In this document: in pieces, positions 53,165-63,153 of the stretch
Position numbering within the stretch: position 1 is the first letter of the stretch
Layout of the letters: each line of letters begins with the position of its first letter
From: Heyndrickxia sporothermodurans
GTDB lineage: Bacteria; Bacillota; Bacilli; Bacillales; Bacillaceae_C
DNA length: 64,000 nt
Assembly (NCBI GenBank): GCA_016756695.1
Contig: CP066701.1
Location: 2,198,001-2,262,000, forward strand
Direction: 5' to 3'
Made by a program: the position numbers and the translations under genes
Notes under the pieces: model-generated
What the model was told of the DNA's origin: nothing
Seen by the model: the letters and a program-made list of their open reading frames with translations, nothing else
The model's database searches: none

Positions 53165-54466
53165 ATGAATTGGTTCAGTAAAAAAACAATAAATGAACAA
53201 CCTGTTCTTGAGAAAGATGAACAACTAATCTCGATAAATATTAAAGATCATGAAGTAAACAAACAGATGCAAATGATTCGTTTTACAGAGGGAGATTTAC
53301 GCATCGCAGCATCTATAAAATATATTGTTGATCAAAACATTGAAAAGATCGTTGATGATTTTTATGATGCAATCGGTCATCAGGCAAATTTAATGAACAT
53401 CATCAATCAGTATAGTAGCATCGACCGGCTGCGACAAACATTAAAACGCCATATAAGTGAAATGTTTGTTGGAGTTATTGATGATGGCTTTATCGAAAAG
53501 CGGAAAACGATAGCTGTTGTTCATTTACATATTGGGTTAGAACCTAAATGGTATTTAGGGGCATTTCAAAATCTATTGTATTCCTTAATTGAACTCATTG
53601 AAGAACATGTAGAATCAAAAGCTAGGGTAATTGAAATCATAAAAAGCATTTCAAAACTTCTTAACTTTGAACAACAAATTGTTCTTGAAACATATGATAA
53701 AGAATATCAAAAAGTCCGCAAGCAGCATGAAGAACAAAAGAAAATTATTGAGCAGCAAGTGGCCCAAGTATCTGAAACGCTTTCTCAATTTTCGACCCAA
53801 ACCAATGATTTTATGAATCAACTAAATTTACAATCTGCTGAAATGCTGTCCATTGCTAGTCAAAATGTTGAAGTAGCAAAACTTATGTCTGCGGAAGCAA
53901 GTATTAGTAAAGAAAAATTAAGTCAAGAACTACAATTAATCAATAATATTGAAGCCAGTACTCTAAATATCAATGAACGGGTAAAGGAGCTTAAGAAAGC
54001 ATCGGATCAAGTTCATTCCATCATTTCCATTATTACGAGTGTTGCTGAACAAACAAATTTATTAGCGTTAAATGCAGCAATCGAATCTGCAAGGGCTGGC
54101 GAGTATGGAAAGGGATTTTCGGTCGTTGCAGGTGAAGTAAGAAAATTAGCAGAAAAAACAAAAAAATCAATCGGTAATATTTCTACATTAATCGGAAGCA
54201 TAAAAAATCAAATTGAGAATGTAACAATTTCGATCGGAGATGTGACAGAACTTACAAAGGAAAGTTCAAAAGAGATCACCAATATGGACTCATTCTTTGA
54301 TAAAATATTGCAAGCGGCAGATGAAAATAAACATCATAGTGATCGAACAAAAATTGAGCTTACCCAAACGTCGGAGATTATTCATCAAGTAACAAACCTT
54401 ATGGAACAAATTGCGGCTTCTTCTAACGATTTAAAGGAGCTTTCACAAAGATTTAATACAAAATAA
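53165..54466 (+). CDS. hemAT: HemAT, globin-coupled aerotaxis transducer
   Basis: A 433-aa soluble chemoreceptor. The N-terminal globin domain (residues 30-190) has the proximal His at about 120 in [20 protein letters not shown]. The C-terminal signalling domain contains the highly conserved hairpin [20 protein letters not shown] and [20 protein letters not shown]. There are no membrane segments. It senses oxygen through haem and acts on CheA. Length matches B. subtilis HemAT. A terminator follows. Confidence 0.92.
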   Translation: MNWFSKKTINEQPVLEKDEQLISINIKDHEVNKQMQMIRFTEGDLRIAASIKYIVDQNIEKIVDDFYDAIGHQANLMNIINQYSSIDRLRQTLKRHISEMFVGVIDDGFIEKRKTIAVVHLHIGLEPKWYLGAFQNLLYSLIELIEEHVESKARVIEIIKSISKLLNFEQQIVLETYDKEYQKVRKQHEEQKKIIEQQVAQVSETLSQFSTQTNDFMNQLNLQSAEMLSIASQNVEVAKLMSAEASISKEKLSQELQLINNIEASTLNINERVKELKKASDQVHSIISIITSVAEQTNLLALNAAIESARAGEYGKGFSVVAGEVRKLAEKTKKSIGNISTLIGSIKNQIENVTISIGDVTELTKESSKEITNMDSFFDKILQAADENKHHSDRTKIELTQTSEIIHQVTNLMEQIAASSNDLKELSQRFNTK

Positions 54467-54470
54467 AGAG

Positions 54471-54500
54471 GAGGTATCCAAATCCGGATACCTCTTTTTA
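54471..54500 (+). terminator. Terminator after hemAT
   Basis: GAGGTATCC / GGATACCTC stem and T run; it may also serve the convergent gene. Confidence 0.85.
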
Positions 54501-54512
54501 TGAAAAAAGAAT

Positions 54513-54749
54513 CTACCAGAAGAACCCTGGGTAGCCATATCCATACGGATAGCCGCCGTAAAGGGCAGGAGCTAGCAAGGCGGATCCTGCAAGTCCTCCG
54601 AGAACTCCACCGAAAAATGGTCCGCCCCACGGACGACCAAACCCCCATGGACGGCCAAATCCCCAAGGGCGTCCCCAAATTCGTTGATCATTGGCATTGT
54701 ATTGATACTCATTCCAATTTGGCATTTGATGATAATACTCAGGATGCAT
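54513..54749 (-). CDS. Small Gly/Pro/Trp-rich protein, coat-like
   Basis: A 78-aa protein: MHPEYYHQMPNW at the N-terminus, three copies of a GRPWGFG-type repeat (GRPWGFGRPWGFGRPWGG), a Gly/Ala/Leu segment and a Tyr/Gly-rich end (YGGYPYGYGYPGFFW). This composition is like small spore-coat or exosporium proteins of Bacillaceae, but no function is shown. GAGGAGG lies ahead of the start on the reverse strand, and the reverse-strand repeat structure makes it the real frame rather than the overlapping forward frame. Confidence 0.65.
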   Translation of the reverse strand: MHPEYYHQMPNWNEYQYNANDQRIWGRPWGFGRPWGFGRPWGGPFFGGVLGGLAGSALLAPALYGGYPYGYGYPGFFW

Positions 54750-55832
54750 CACATTTCCTCCTCTTTTATTTATAAACGCTTTCCCTAAAGGATATGAAAA
54801 TTACACAAAGAGGGTTTGGGTGAATATCCCACTTTATGAAAAATAAAAAAATACAGAAAACTAGTTAAGAGTATGCTATAATTTTTTCCAAATAGGACAA
54901 ATGGGGGATATGGGAGTGGAACAATTTGTAGAGAATCTCTTTACTCAAGACGTTATCGAAAACATATTAAATCGATTTAATCTAGATCATTCCTATAAAA
55001 AATTAGGTGATTTTGAAAATTATGTGTTCGAAGTGTATGAGCTGGGTAAGCCTAAAATATTGCGGATAACACATAGTTCGCATCGTTCCAAACAGGAATT
55101 GGAATCTGAGTTAGACTGGATTCAATATTTGAATCGTTGCGGAATTAGCATACCAAATGTTTTACTTTCACCTGACGAAAAAACAGTAGAGGAATTTACG
55201 GTTGAGAACTCCTCTTTTTTTGCCAGTCTTTTTGAAAAAGCATCCGGTGATCCGATTACATTAGATGATTCCATTTTCAATGAAAAGTTGTTCTATAAAT
55301 GGGGGAAAATGATCGGGAAGATGCATCGCCACACGAAAGAGTATCAGCCTTCGGAAGGAATTGTTCCAAGACAACACTGGGATTCCGCCGATCTACTTGA
55401 TTTTGAAAAATATTACTCAAATGAGGAGTTACTTGAACATACAAGGAATGTCGTGGGAAAAATTCAGCAATTAGCGAAAAGCAAAGATAATTATGGATTA
55501 ATTCATTCTGATATTCATCAAGGGAATTTTTTCTATGATGGTAATACGATACATGTTTTTGATTTCGATGATGCAAGCTATCATTATTTTGCTTCCGACA
55601 TTGCTATTCCGCTTTATTATGCGACGAATTCAAAGCATTTTTATAGTACGAGGGATGAACGAAATCGGTTTGCTAAAAAATTTTTAACCGCTTTTCTCGA
55701 CGGATACGAAGAGGAAAATAAATTTTCTCATGACTGGGTCGAGATGATACCTTTATTTTTACAACTTCGAGACATTGAATTATAGTAAGCGTAAAATAAT
55801 CCCCACCTGTCAACCAGATGGGGATCGAGTTA

Positions 55833-57455
55833 TTATTTAGGTAAGTTTTTAAAATCTATGCAAACGTTTGGAAGTGTTGTTGACCAAGGCAGTACTTTAT
55901 CCAGGGCATTTTTATCTGTCAGATCAATGTTAGGTAACTTCTCAAATAAATAGCGAAGGTAATAATATGGGTTTAGGCCATTTTCCTTTGCTGTTTCCAC
56001 AATGCTATAAATGATTGCGCTAGCCCTTGCACCTTTCGGTGTATTTGAAAAAAGGAAGTTTTTTCTCCCAATAACAAAGGGCTTTATTGAGCGCTCGCTT
56101 CTATTATTATCAATTTCTAATCGTCCATCCTCTAGGAATGCCACTAATTTCTTCCATTGATTGAGACAGTAGGTAATCGCCTGACCTAAAGCGCTTTTTG
56201 GTAACACTTTTTGCTTCTGTATTTTTAGCCATGACAAAAAAGCATCCAAGACTGGCTTGCTGCGTTCTAATCGTTTTTCGTATCGTTCCATAGAGGATAA
56301 CTCCTTTAGGTCGCGCTCAATGCGATATAGTTGGTTACAGTATTGGAGACCTTCCATTGCTGCTACTCCTGATGTCAGACGCTTTGAAGAAGGCAATACT
56401 TTTAAAGCCTCATCAAATTTACGTCGAGCATGAGCCATGCAACCGACCAGTTTTACATTAGGTACCTTATGGTACCCGGCGTATCCATCAACCTGTAAAT
56501 ATCCTTTAAACCCTGACAGGAATTTCTCGGCATTTTTGCCTGACCTAGTTTCCTGATAATCGTAAAGGATGATTGAAGGTCCTTCTTTTCCAGTACGGTA
56601 GAGCCAGAGATATGATTTTGAGGTGGCTGGCCGACCGGGTTCGTGAAGTACCTGCAGGGTCGATTCGTCCGCATGTAAAATATCCTTTTCCAAAAGAAGT
56701 TGATGCATGCGATCATAAAGTGGGCTCAACCACCGGTTGGCCCCGTGAATCATCCAATTGGCAAGGGTTTGGCGTGATAACGGTACCCCCAATCTGGAAA
56801 ATTGCTTTTCTTGCCGGTATAATGGCAGCCCATCCACATATTTTTGATTCATAATATGTGCCATTAAAGAAGGAGATGCTAAACTACCTGAATGAACCGG
56901 TTTAGGCATTGGTGCTGTTACAACCGGAGTTTCAATTTCTTCACGTTCACAATGGCGGCAAGAGTAAATGGACTGAACATGTTTAACAACTTTCAATTCC
57001 GCAGGAATGTATTTTAGTTCCTGGCGTACTTGCGTACTCATTTCATGCAGATTTCCACCGCAACACGAACAAACCTGCTCTTCAGGGGATAAACGATATT
57101 CAATCGTCTCCACAGGCAAGTTTTCTAACATCAGTTCACGTTGGCCGCGAACTTTGCGGCGCCGTTGATAAGTAATAGATTCCAAAGTAGGTTCCGGCAA
57201 ATCTGGATTAGCTTCATTTTCTACTTCATTAAAAAGTTCCAATTGATCGGGGTTGGTTTTTTCACTGGAAAAGCCGAATCTATTTTTCTGCAGAAGGCGA
57301 AGCTGTTCTTCAGTCCATTTTAATTTGGCCTCTAACGCGCTCTGCTTTTTTAGCTTCGCCTCTAATTCCGCATTTTGTTTCTCCAGCATTTCCAAGCGTT
57401 GCAGGAGTTCTTCAATTGTAGGGGTTGGGGTAGTTGAATTCGCTGTCTTTTTCAT
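55833..57455 (-). CDS. tnpC: IS66 transposase TnpC
   Basis: A 540-aa DDE transposase: coiled coil ([23 protein letters not shown]), zinc-binding CSCCGG...CRHCE region, and the catalytic core with [22 protein letters not shown] and [21 protein letters not shown]. The start is the ATG at 57455; a longer upstream frame runs into tnpB and is unlikely. Intact. Confidence 0.92.
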   Translation of the reverse strand: MKKTANSTTPTPTIEELLQRLEMLEKQNAELEAKLKKQSALEAKLKWTEEQLRLLQKNRFGFSSEKTNPDQLELFNEVENEANPDLPEPTLESITYQRRRKVRGQRELMLENLPVETIEYRLSPEEQVCSCCGGNLHEMSTQVRQELKYIPAELKVVKHVQSIYSCRHCEREEIETPVVTAPMPKPVHSGSLASPSLMAHIMNQKYVDGLPLYRQEKQFSRLGVPLSRQTLANWMIHGANRWLSPLYDRMHQLLLEKDILHADESTLQVLHEPGRPATSKSYLWLYRTGKEGPSIILYDYQETRSGKNAEKFLSGFKGYLQVDGYAGYHKVPNVKLVGCMAHARRKFDEALKVLPSSKRLTSGVAAMEGLQYCNQLYRIERDLKELSSMERYEKRLERSKPVLDAFLSWLKIQKQKVLPKSALGQAITYCLNQWKKLVAFLEDGRLEIDNNRSERSIKPFVIGRKNFLFSNTPKGARASAIIYSIVETAKENGLNPYYYLRYLFEKLPNIDLTDKNALDKVLPWSTTLPNVCIDFKNLPK

Positions 57456-57502
57456 AAATATATTATACGATAAAATAGGTAAATTCCCTGATTTTTCATT
57501 AT

Positions 57503-57859
57503 TTAAATTACTGTTCTTGCTGTTACAACAGGGTGTGCCTGTTTTTGTTCCAATGATAATCCATCTAATAACCACCTTAATTGGCGTGGACTTATTTTCA
57601 GAGGACCCGAATTATTATCTGATGGCCAATGAAAATTTCCTCTCTCCAGCCGGCGATAATAAAGCCAAAAACCGTTATGATCCCATTGAAGAATTTTCAA
57701 CTTGTCTCGCTGCCGGTTACAAAAAACAAATAAACTCGAAGAAAAAAGATCTAACTCGAATTCTTCTTTTACAAGAGCAGCCAATCCATCGATAGATTTC
57801 CGTAAATCTGTGACACCTTGTGCGAGGTAGACACGATCAACCGTAACTTCTTTTAGCAT
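57503..57859 (-). CDS. tnpB: IS66 accessory protein TnpB
   Basis: A 118-aa IS66 Orf2 protein: [21 protein letters not shown], then [22 protein letters not shown] and the Trp/Leu-rich end [13 protein letters not shown]. Its start overlaps the end of tnpA by 7 nt. Required for transposition in IS66 elements, with an unknown exact role. Confidence 0.92.
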   Translation of the reverse strand: MLKEVTVDRVYLAQGVTDLRKSIDGLAALVKEEFELDLFSSSLFVFCNRQRDKLKILQWDHNGFWLYYRRLERGNFHWPSDNNSGPLKISPRQLRWLLDGLSLEQKQAHPVVTARTVI

Positions 57860-58176
57860 ACTGATTTCAATGCCTTAACTACTTCCGCCAGTAGTGTTGG
57901 ATTAAAGCCAGGTTTAACCACGATGGATGCTGAACCAACATTTATATGTAATGTTTCATTCTGTTGCTCAGATTCTTCTAATGTAACCGGAATCCACTTG
58001 CTGTTAGAATCTTGGGTTGAATAGAAATTATCGGCTTTATAAAGCCAATACTTTAACTGATGAATACTTATTTCATTGATTTCACACCATTTGGATTGGG
58101 TGAGGCCACTCGCTCTGAAAAGAGCGATCCTACGCTCCCATTCCTTACGCAATTCTGGATTATTTCTTTGGGACAT
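57853..58176 (-). CDS. tnpA: IS66 accessory protein TnpA
   Basis: A 107-aa HTH-type protein (FRASGLTQSKWCEINEISIHQLKYWLYKA) typical of IS66 TnpA. It starts behind GAGGAGG near the right end of the element. Confidence 0.9.
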   Translation of the reverse strand: MSQRNNPELRKEWERRIALFRASGLTQSKWCEINEISIHQLKYWLYKADNFYSTQDSNSKWIPVTLEESEQQNETLHINVGSASIVVKPGFNPTLLAEVVKALKSVC

Positions 58177-58419
58177 AAAAAAACCTCCTCAAACTTTGAT
58201 TTGAAGAGATTATCTCACAGGTACTATATATGTTAATAGGTGTATTCTATTTGACTCTTACGAATTATATGCAGTTTTTAATAAAAAAGTTGCTCCCGAG
58301 GAACGAAATGATCGTGTGAAACATTGGATGAAGGAAATTAAACAACGGATGGAAGAGAATGTAGCCATTGTCGATATAGACTTTTTGACATAATTCTCAA
58401 ATTCGACAAAAAACTTTTC

Positions 58420-58446
58420 GTTTTAAGCAGGAATATGATGGGCTAT
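58420..58446 (+). promoter_or_regulatory. Possible stress promoter of hpf
   Basis: GTTT at 58420-58423 and GGGCTAT at 58440-58446 resemble sigma-B boxes, and the overlapping AGCAGGAATAT resembles a sigma-H -35. The B. subtilis homologue is controlled by both factors; here it is motif resemblance only. Confidence 0.4.
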
Positions 58447-58492
58447 AATAGAAATATATAAACATAGTATTTATAATAGGAGGCAGTTTCCA

Positions 58493-58525
58493 ATGTTTAA
58501 GCAAATGGAAGCGGCATCCATATAA
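58493..58525 (+). CDS. Possible 10-codon leader peptide upstream of hpf
   Basis: ATG 58493 encodes MFKQMEAASI and stops 15 nt before the hpf start; AGGAGG lies 8 nt ahead of it. It may be a leader peptide or chance. Confidence 0.3.
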   Translation: MFKQMEAASI

Positions 58526-58540
58526 TGAGGAGGAGTCCAT

Positions 58541-59089
58541 ATGATGAACTACAACATACGTGGCGAGAACATTGAGGTAACTCCAGCAATTAGAGAATAC
58601 ACAGAGAAAAAAGTAAGTAAATTAGAACGATATTTTACAGAAGTACCTGAAGCAAATGTACATGTTAATCTTAAAGTGTATCAAGATAAATCATCTAAAG
58701 TTGAAATTACCATTCCCCTCCCGCAATTAGTCCTAAGGGCAGAGGAAATTAATAACGATATGTATGCAGCAATTGACTTAATTGTTGACAAGCTCGAAAG
58801 ACAAATTCGTAAACATAAAACAAAAGTTAATCGTAAATTCCGAGAAAAGGGAAATACGATGGAATTTTTCTCAAACGGTGAAAGCCAAGCGGAATCCGAC
58901 GATGATCTTGAGTTTGAAGTTGTTCGTACAAAGCAATTTGATCTGAAGCCGATGGATAGTGAAGAAGCGGTTCTTCAGATGAACATGCTCGGACATAATT
59001 TCTTCGTCTTCACCGATGCAGAATCAAATAACACAAACATCGTATATCGTCGAAAAGACGGAAAATATGGTTTAATTGAAACGAAATAG
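58541..59089 (+). CDS. hpf: Ribosome hibernation promoting factor, long form
   Basis: A 182-aa protein. The N-terminal S30AE domain (MNYNIRGENIEVTPAIREYTEKKVSKLERYF) blocks the ribosome's active sites. The C-terminal domain (VVRTKQFDLKPMDSEEAVLQMNMLGHNFFVFTDAESNNTNIVYRRKDGKYGLIE) promotes 100S dimers, so this is the long form. Its place between the flagellar block and secA matches B. subtilis yvyD. RBS GAGGAGGAG. Confidence 0.95.
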   Translation: MMNYNIRGENIEVTPAIREYTEKKVSKLERYFTEVPEANVHVNLKVYQDKSSKVEITIPLPQLVLRAEEINNDMYAAIDLIVDKLERQIRKHKTKVNRKFREKGNTMEFFSNGESQAESDDDLEFEVVRTKQFDLKPMDSEEAVLQMNMLGHNFFVFTDAESNNTNIVYRRKDGKYGLIETK

Positions 59090-59162
59090 TGATCTGGCAA
59101 TAAGGTGAGTACCTACAGTTGTAGTGTCTCGCCTTTCTTTTTCCTTAAAAGTGGGTGATAAA

Positions 59163-59612
59163 ATGAAGTTGGATGATATTGATCGAAAAATTCTTCAAAT
59201 TTTAACAGAAAACGGACGGGCTTCCTATGTAGATATTGGCAAGGAATTAAACTTGTCCCGTGTAGCAGTTCGCGAGCGAGTACATCAATTAATGAATAAT
59301 GGCGTAATCGAAAAATTTACTGTTGTGATTAATTCGGAGAAAATTGGAAAGCAAGTATCCGCATTTTTTGAAGTGGATTGTGAACCAGCTTTTTTAGTTC
59401 AAGTTGCACAAGCTCTTGCAGATAATCCAAGTGTAGCCAGTTGCTATCAAATGACAGGCCCTAGCACATTACATATGCACGTTTTAGTCGACGACTTTAT
59501 TGCTTTGGAAAATTTTATCAACAATGAATTGTATGCGTTAGACGGGATAACAAGAGTTGAAAGTAATATTTTATTAAGGCGATTTAAAAGTCGAAATGGA
59601 TTGAAGCTTTAA
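59163..59612 (+). CDS. ywrC: Lrp/AsnC family regulator, YwrC-like
   Basis: A 149-aa protein with the N-terminal HTH (LDDIDRKILQILTENGRASYVDIGKELNLSRVAVRERV) and the RAM ligand-binding domain (FEVDCEPAFLVQVAQALADNPSVASCYQMTGP). I start at ATG 59163 behind GTGGGTG. In B. subtilis ywrC is next to the chromate transporter genes ywrB and ywrA and near ywrD; all four occur here in a row, so it probably regulates them. Confidence 0.85.
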   Translation: MKLDDIDRKILQILTENGRASYVDIGKELNLSRVAVRERVHQLMNNGVIEKFTVVINSEKIGKQVSAFFEVDCEPAFLVQVAQALADNPSVASCYQMTGPSTLHMHVLVDDFIALENFINNELYALDGITRVESNILLRRFKSRNGLKL

Positions 59613-59670
59613 GTGAAACAACTGCACACTTAGGGCGGAATTTGCGTGCGAAATCCTAAAGCCTGAGATC

Positions 59671-59890
59671 AGGTGGATAAATCTGCCGGATACGGGAAGA
59701 TAAGGATAGATGTACCCTTCTCAAGTGGACGAATCCGCCGGATGCGGGAAGATAAGGATGGATGAACCCTTCTCAAGTGGACGAATCCGCCGGATGCGGG
59801 AAGATAAGGATGGATGATCCCTGCTCAAGTGGACGAATCTGCCGGATGCGGGAAGATAAAGCCAGAAAAAACATACTCAACTGGACGAAA
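59671..59890 (+). repeat. 52-bp tandem repeat, about four copies
   Basis: The unit AAGTGGACGAATCCGCCGGA, TGCGGGAAGATAAGGATGGA, TGAACCCTTCTC recurs with an exact 52-bp period: starts at 59671, 59723, 59775, 59827 and a partial copy at 59879. The central pair of copies is nearly identical and the outer ones diverge. Each unit holds a small hairpin CCGC...GCGG. It is noncoding (52 is not a multiple of 3). Confidence 0.9.
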
Positions 59891-59949
59891 CCTCGAAATA
59901 AACCCTAAAAATGACATAGCGTGCTAGTTACTAAAATGCGCATAATCCG

Positions 59950-59980
59950 AACCGGGCATCTTTTTCGCCTGGTTTTTCTT
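59950..59980 (+). terminator. Terminator between ywrC and ywrD
   Basis: AACCGGGC / GCCTGGTT stem followed by a T run. Confidence 0.75.
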
Positions 59981-60130
59981 ATTAAAAAAATTTATTGTAG
60001 AATAAAATGAAAATTTTCTATATAATCGTAATTAATTAAAAAATAATTCCGTTTGTAAATTATTTTTACAAAAAAGATTAACAAATGTTAATCAAAAAGG
60101 ATTATTTTTTTTCAAGGAGGGAATAGAAGG

Positions 60131-61741
60131 GTGAAATTGGATCATTTGTATCAGCCGTATTCTTCGGTTCGTAACACAATTTTTGCGAAAAATGGAATGG
60201 TGGCGACATCGCAGCCATTGGCAGCTCAGGCTGGACTTAGTATTCTTCGAAAAGGTGGAAATGCGATTGATGCGGCAATTGCTACGGCGGCAGCTTTAAC
60301 GGTAGTTGAACCAACTTCAAATGGAATTGGTGGGGATGCATTTGCACTCGTTTGGACGAATGGGAAGTTGCATGGATTAAATGGGAGCGGTCCCGCACCT
60401 AAGTCCATTTCTATCGATGACATCAAGGCGAGAGGCTATGAAAAAATGCCAAAATACGGTGTTATTCCGATTACAGTTCCTGGTGCACCAGCTGCTTGGG
60501 TCGAGCTATCAAAGAAGTTCGGCAAACTGCCGCTGCAAGATGTACTCCAACCAGCGATTCGCTATGCGGAGGACGGCTATCCGCTCACACCAATATTAGG
60601 AAAAAATTGGATGGAAACCTATAAACGTTTCAAAGAAATTTTCAAAGGGGAAGAATATCAGCCTTGGTTTGACACGTTTGCCCCAAATGGAAATGCACCT
60701 CTTATAGGTGATATTTGGCGTTCACCTGGTCATGCTGCCACATTACAATCAATTGCAGAGACAGATGGGGAAAGTTTTTACCGTGGAGAATTAGCTGAAA
60801 AAATTGCAGATTATATTCAAAAATATGATGGATTTTTATCAAAAGAGGATTTGGCTGAATTCAAAGCGGAATGGGTCGAACCGATTTCTACTCATTATCG
60901 CGGCTACGATGTTTGGGAAATTCCACCGAATGGGCAAGGGCTGGTGGCATTAATGGCCTTAAATATTGCGCGCGGCTTTGATTTTACCGAAAAAGAAACG
61001 GTCGAGACATATCATAAACAAATTGAAGCAATGAAGCTTGCTTTTACTGATGGGAAAGCTTTTATTACTGATCAAAGACATATGAAACTTACGACAGAAC
61101 ATTTATTATCAGAAGAGTATGCAAGAACGAGACGTGAATTGATTGAAGATATGGCATTAGTCCCTGATCCATATAAGCCGCCAAGTGGAGGTACTGTGTA
61201 TTTGGCTGCTGCAGATGGGGAGGGTAATATGGTTTCCTTTATTCAAAGTAATTATATGGGATTCGGTTCGGGAATTGTTATCCCTGGAACAGGTATTGCT
61301 TTACAAAATCGTGGACATGATTTTTCTTTAGATCCGGAGCATTCCAATGCCTTACAACCTGGAAAGAAAACCTATCACACCATTATTCCTGGTTTTCTTA
61401 CAAAGGACAATCAAGCGGTTGGTCCATTTGGTGTTATGGGTGGTTATATGCAGCCGCAGGGACATTTTCAAGTAGTCATGAATACAGTCGATTTTCATTT
61501 AAATCCTCAAGCTGCCTTGGATGCCCCACGTTGGCAATGGATAGAAGGGAAAAAAGTTGTTGTTGAAGCGAATTTTCCAAACCATCTTGTCCAGGCATTG
61601 ATTCGTTTAGGTCATCAAATAGAAATTGCGCCTGATACTGGCGGTTTTGGCAGGGGGCAAATTATTTGGCGAAATCCTGAAACTGGTGTTTTAATGGGAG
61701 GGACAGAATCTAGAACAGATGGGTCGATTGCAGCTTGGTAG
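60131..61741 (+). CDS. ywrD: Gamma-glutamyltransferase-like protein YwrD
   Basis: A 536-aa Ntn-hydrolase of the GGT family: the large-subunit motif GGNAIDAAIATAAALTVVEPTSNGIGGDAFA, PNGQGL, and the autoprocessing site SGGTVYLAAADGEGNMVSF with the nucleophile Thr. There is no signal peptide, so it is cytoplasmic, unlike secreted Ggt. GTG 60131 follows AAGGAGGG. The substrate is unknown; family members cleave gamma-glutamyl bonds in glutathione-like compounds or acyl groups. Confidence 0.9.
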   Translation: MKLDHLYQPYSSVRNTIFAKNGMVATSQPLAAQAGLSILRKGGNAIDAAIATAAALTVVEPTSNGIGGDAFALVWTNGKLHGLNGSGPAPKSISIDDIKARGYEKMPKYGVIPITVPGAPAAWVELSKKFGKLPLQDVLQPAIRYAEDGYPLTPILGKNWMETYKRFKEIFKGEEYQPWFDTFAPNGNAPLIGDIWRSPGHAATLQSIAETDGESFYRGELAEKIADYIQKYDGFLSKEDLAEFKAEWVEPISTHYRGYDVWEIPPNGQGLVALMALNIARGFDFTEKETVETYHKQIEAMKLAFTDGKAFITDQRHMKLTTEHLLSEEYARTRRELIEDMALVPDPYKPPSGGTVYLAAADGEGNMVSFIQSNYMGFGSGIVIPGTGIALQNRGHDFSLDPEHSNALQPGKKTYHTIIPGFLTKDNQAVGPFGVMGGYMQPQGHFQVVMNTVDFHLNPQAALDAPRWQWIEGKKVVVEANFPNHLVQALIRLGHQIEIAPDTGGFGRGQIIWRNPETGVLMGGTESRTDGSIAAW

Positions 61742-61858
61742 TGAATAGGATTGGTTCGTTCAAATATGGTCAATCTAACGATATCGATCATTTTGTGTAT
61801 GAGGAAATTTTTCAACGAGAATAACATCAATAGAAATGATTAAAGGATTGTGATAGTT

Positions 61859-62419
61859 TTGAAACAAATGGATATTTTTATTGCCTTTTTCCGATCGGGT
61901 ATGCTCGGCTATGGAGGAGGATTATCCGCCATTCCGCTTATGCATAGGGAAGTCGTCGAAACGTATAAATGGATGGATGACGAAGAATTTTCCGATATAT
62001 TGGCATTGGCTAATACACTCCCCGGGCCAATTAATACGAAAATGTCTGGATATATTGGCTGGAGGGTAGGCGGCTTTTTAGGGATGCTAACGGCCCTTGC
62101 CGCAACGGTTCTTCCCACAGTTATTTTAATGATTATTTTATTAACGGTATTACATGCGTATCATGACAAACCATGGGTAAGAGGGATGTCGAAAGCCGTT
62201 GTACCAATTGCTGGTGTCATGTTAGGTGTGCTCACATGGGATTTTGTCAAAAAGTCAAAGAATTCGATGGGATGGATGTCAACTCTCATTGTCATCGGGA
62301 TTAGTATTGTCGTTATTAATATTTTAGGACTTCATCCAGCGATCATGATTGTTGGACTTCTAATTGCTGCTTTATTTTCGAAACAGGAAGAGAAAGAAAA
62401 GCAGGTGAAAGCATCATGA
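61859..62419 (+). CDS. ywrB: Chromate transporter subunit YwrB
   Basis: A half-size CHR-family membrane protein (186 aa) with the domain signature FFRSGMLGYGGGLSAIPLMHREVV and LANTLPGPINTKMSGYIGWRVGG, and six or so hydrophobic segments. In short-chain CHR systems two such halves form the transporter. I start at TTG 61859; GTG 61850 is too close to the AAAGGA. It overlaps the next gene (ATGA). Confidence 0.88.
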   Translation: MKQMDIFIAFFRSGMLGYGGGLSAIPLMHREVVETYKWMDDEEFSDILALANTLPGPINTKMSGYIGWRVGGFLGMLTALAATVLPTVILMIILLTVLHAYHDKPWVRGMSKAVVPIAGVMLGVLTWDFVKKSKNSMGWMSTLIVIGISIVVINILGLHPAIMIVGLLIAALFSKQEEKEKQVKAS

Positions 62420-62946
62420 TCTATTGGCAAATTTTCGTAGCGAACTTTATGGCGAATTTTTTAGGATATGGAGGGGGACCCGCCTCTATTCCCTTACTTG
62501 AACATGAAGTAGTTGATCGTTATAAATGGTTTACCGTCCATGAATTTAGTGAAATGGTCGCGTTAGGAAATGCGTTGCCGGGACCAATAGCGACTAAATT
62601 AGCTGGTTTTGTTGGTTACCAGCAAGGGGGGATATTAGGAGCCATTGTCGGTTTATTTGCGACCATTGCGCCCTCCATTATTTTACTGATCATTTTATTG
62701 GGGATTTTACTAAAATTTAAAGAGTCTCCGAAGGTAAAAAATATGACGAAACTCGTTCGTCCGGCGATAGCGGTACTATTAGGAGTCATGACAATTGACT
62801 TTTTCTCCAGTTCATACGAAGGAATTGGTATCATACATACCATCTTTTTAGGTGGTGCGAGTCTGCTATTATTAGAAAAGTGGAAAGTAAGTCCCGTCTA
62901 CGTTATTTGTGGGGCTTTACTATATGGAGCAATCTTTCTTGGGTAA
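62416..62946 (+). CDS. ywrA: Chromate transporter subunit YwrA
   Basis: The second CHR half (176 aa): FVANFMANFLGYGGGPASIPLLEHEVVDRYKWF and LGNALPGPIATKLAGFVGYQQGG. Coupled to ywrB by a 4-nt overlap; together they should export chromate in exchange for or together with other ions. Terminator after the stop. Confidence 0.88.
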   Translation: MIYWQIFVANFMANFLGYGGGPASIPLLEHEVVDRYKWFTVHEFSEMVALGNALPGPIATKLAGFVGYQQGGILGAIVGLFATIAPSIILLIILLGILLKFKESPKVKNMTKLVRPAIAVLLGVMTIDFFSSSYEGIGIIHTIFLGGASLLLLEKWKVSPVYVICGALLYGAIFLG

Positions 62947-62956
62947 GGAAATTTTT

Positions 62957-62988
62957 GGCCTGATACATGTTATCAGGTCTTAATTTTT
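62957..62988 (+). terminator. Terminator after ywrA
   Basis: GGCCTGATA / TATCAGGTC stem with a five-base loop and a T run. Confidence 0.75.
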
Positions 62989-63153
62989 TTCTTCTACTTG
63001 GTATGAGTTGTCACTTCATAGTATACAATGGTAAAATTTAATCAGGTTTCAAAATAAGAATGCTTGGTGAGAGGATTTTTGGTCTTTCATCACGAAAGAG
63101 TTAAGACCTAAACGAAAGTTCACTCACATTTACTATAAAGGAGCGTTTACTAC

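Larger units (their letters stand above)
55785..58261 (-). mobile_element. IS66-family insertion sequence
   Basis: A 2477-bp element with ends GTAAGCGTAAAATA (left) and TATTTGACTCTTAC (right), matching imperfectly as inverted repeats. It is flanked by the 8-bp duplication GAATTATA (55777-55784 and 58262-58269), the size typical of IS66. All three genes tnpA, tnpB and tnpC are present and open. Confidence 0.93.
54901..58393 (+). pseudogene. Aminoglycoside phosphotransferase-family kinase, interrupted by IS66
   Basis: The 5' part (54901-55784) has the kinase-like fold: HSDIHQGNFFYDGN (catalytic loop) and FDFDDASYHYFASDIAIPLYY (metal loop), as in YtmP/CotS-like APH enzymes. After QLRDIEL the IS66 element enters. 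Directly past it (58262 on), the frame resumes LYAVFNKKVAPEERNDRVKHW and ends at TAA 58391-58393 with IVDIDFLT. Joined, the gene would encode about 337 aa with no loss. The start is uncertain (ATG 54901, ATG 54910 or GTG 54916). The truncated 294-aa product may fold but lacks its last helices. Confidence 0.85.

Noticed and set aside
54500-54775. Forward-strand 91-aa ORF after hemAT
   Set aside because: It overlaps the reverse-strand Gly/Trp-rich gene, which has a good RBS and repeat structure; the forward frame starts in the terminator.
56573-56854. Forward-strand ORF within IS66
   Set aside because: Shadow of the intact tnpC transposase on the other strand.
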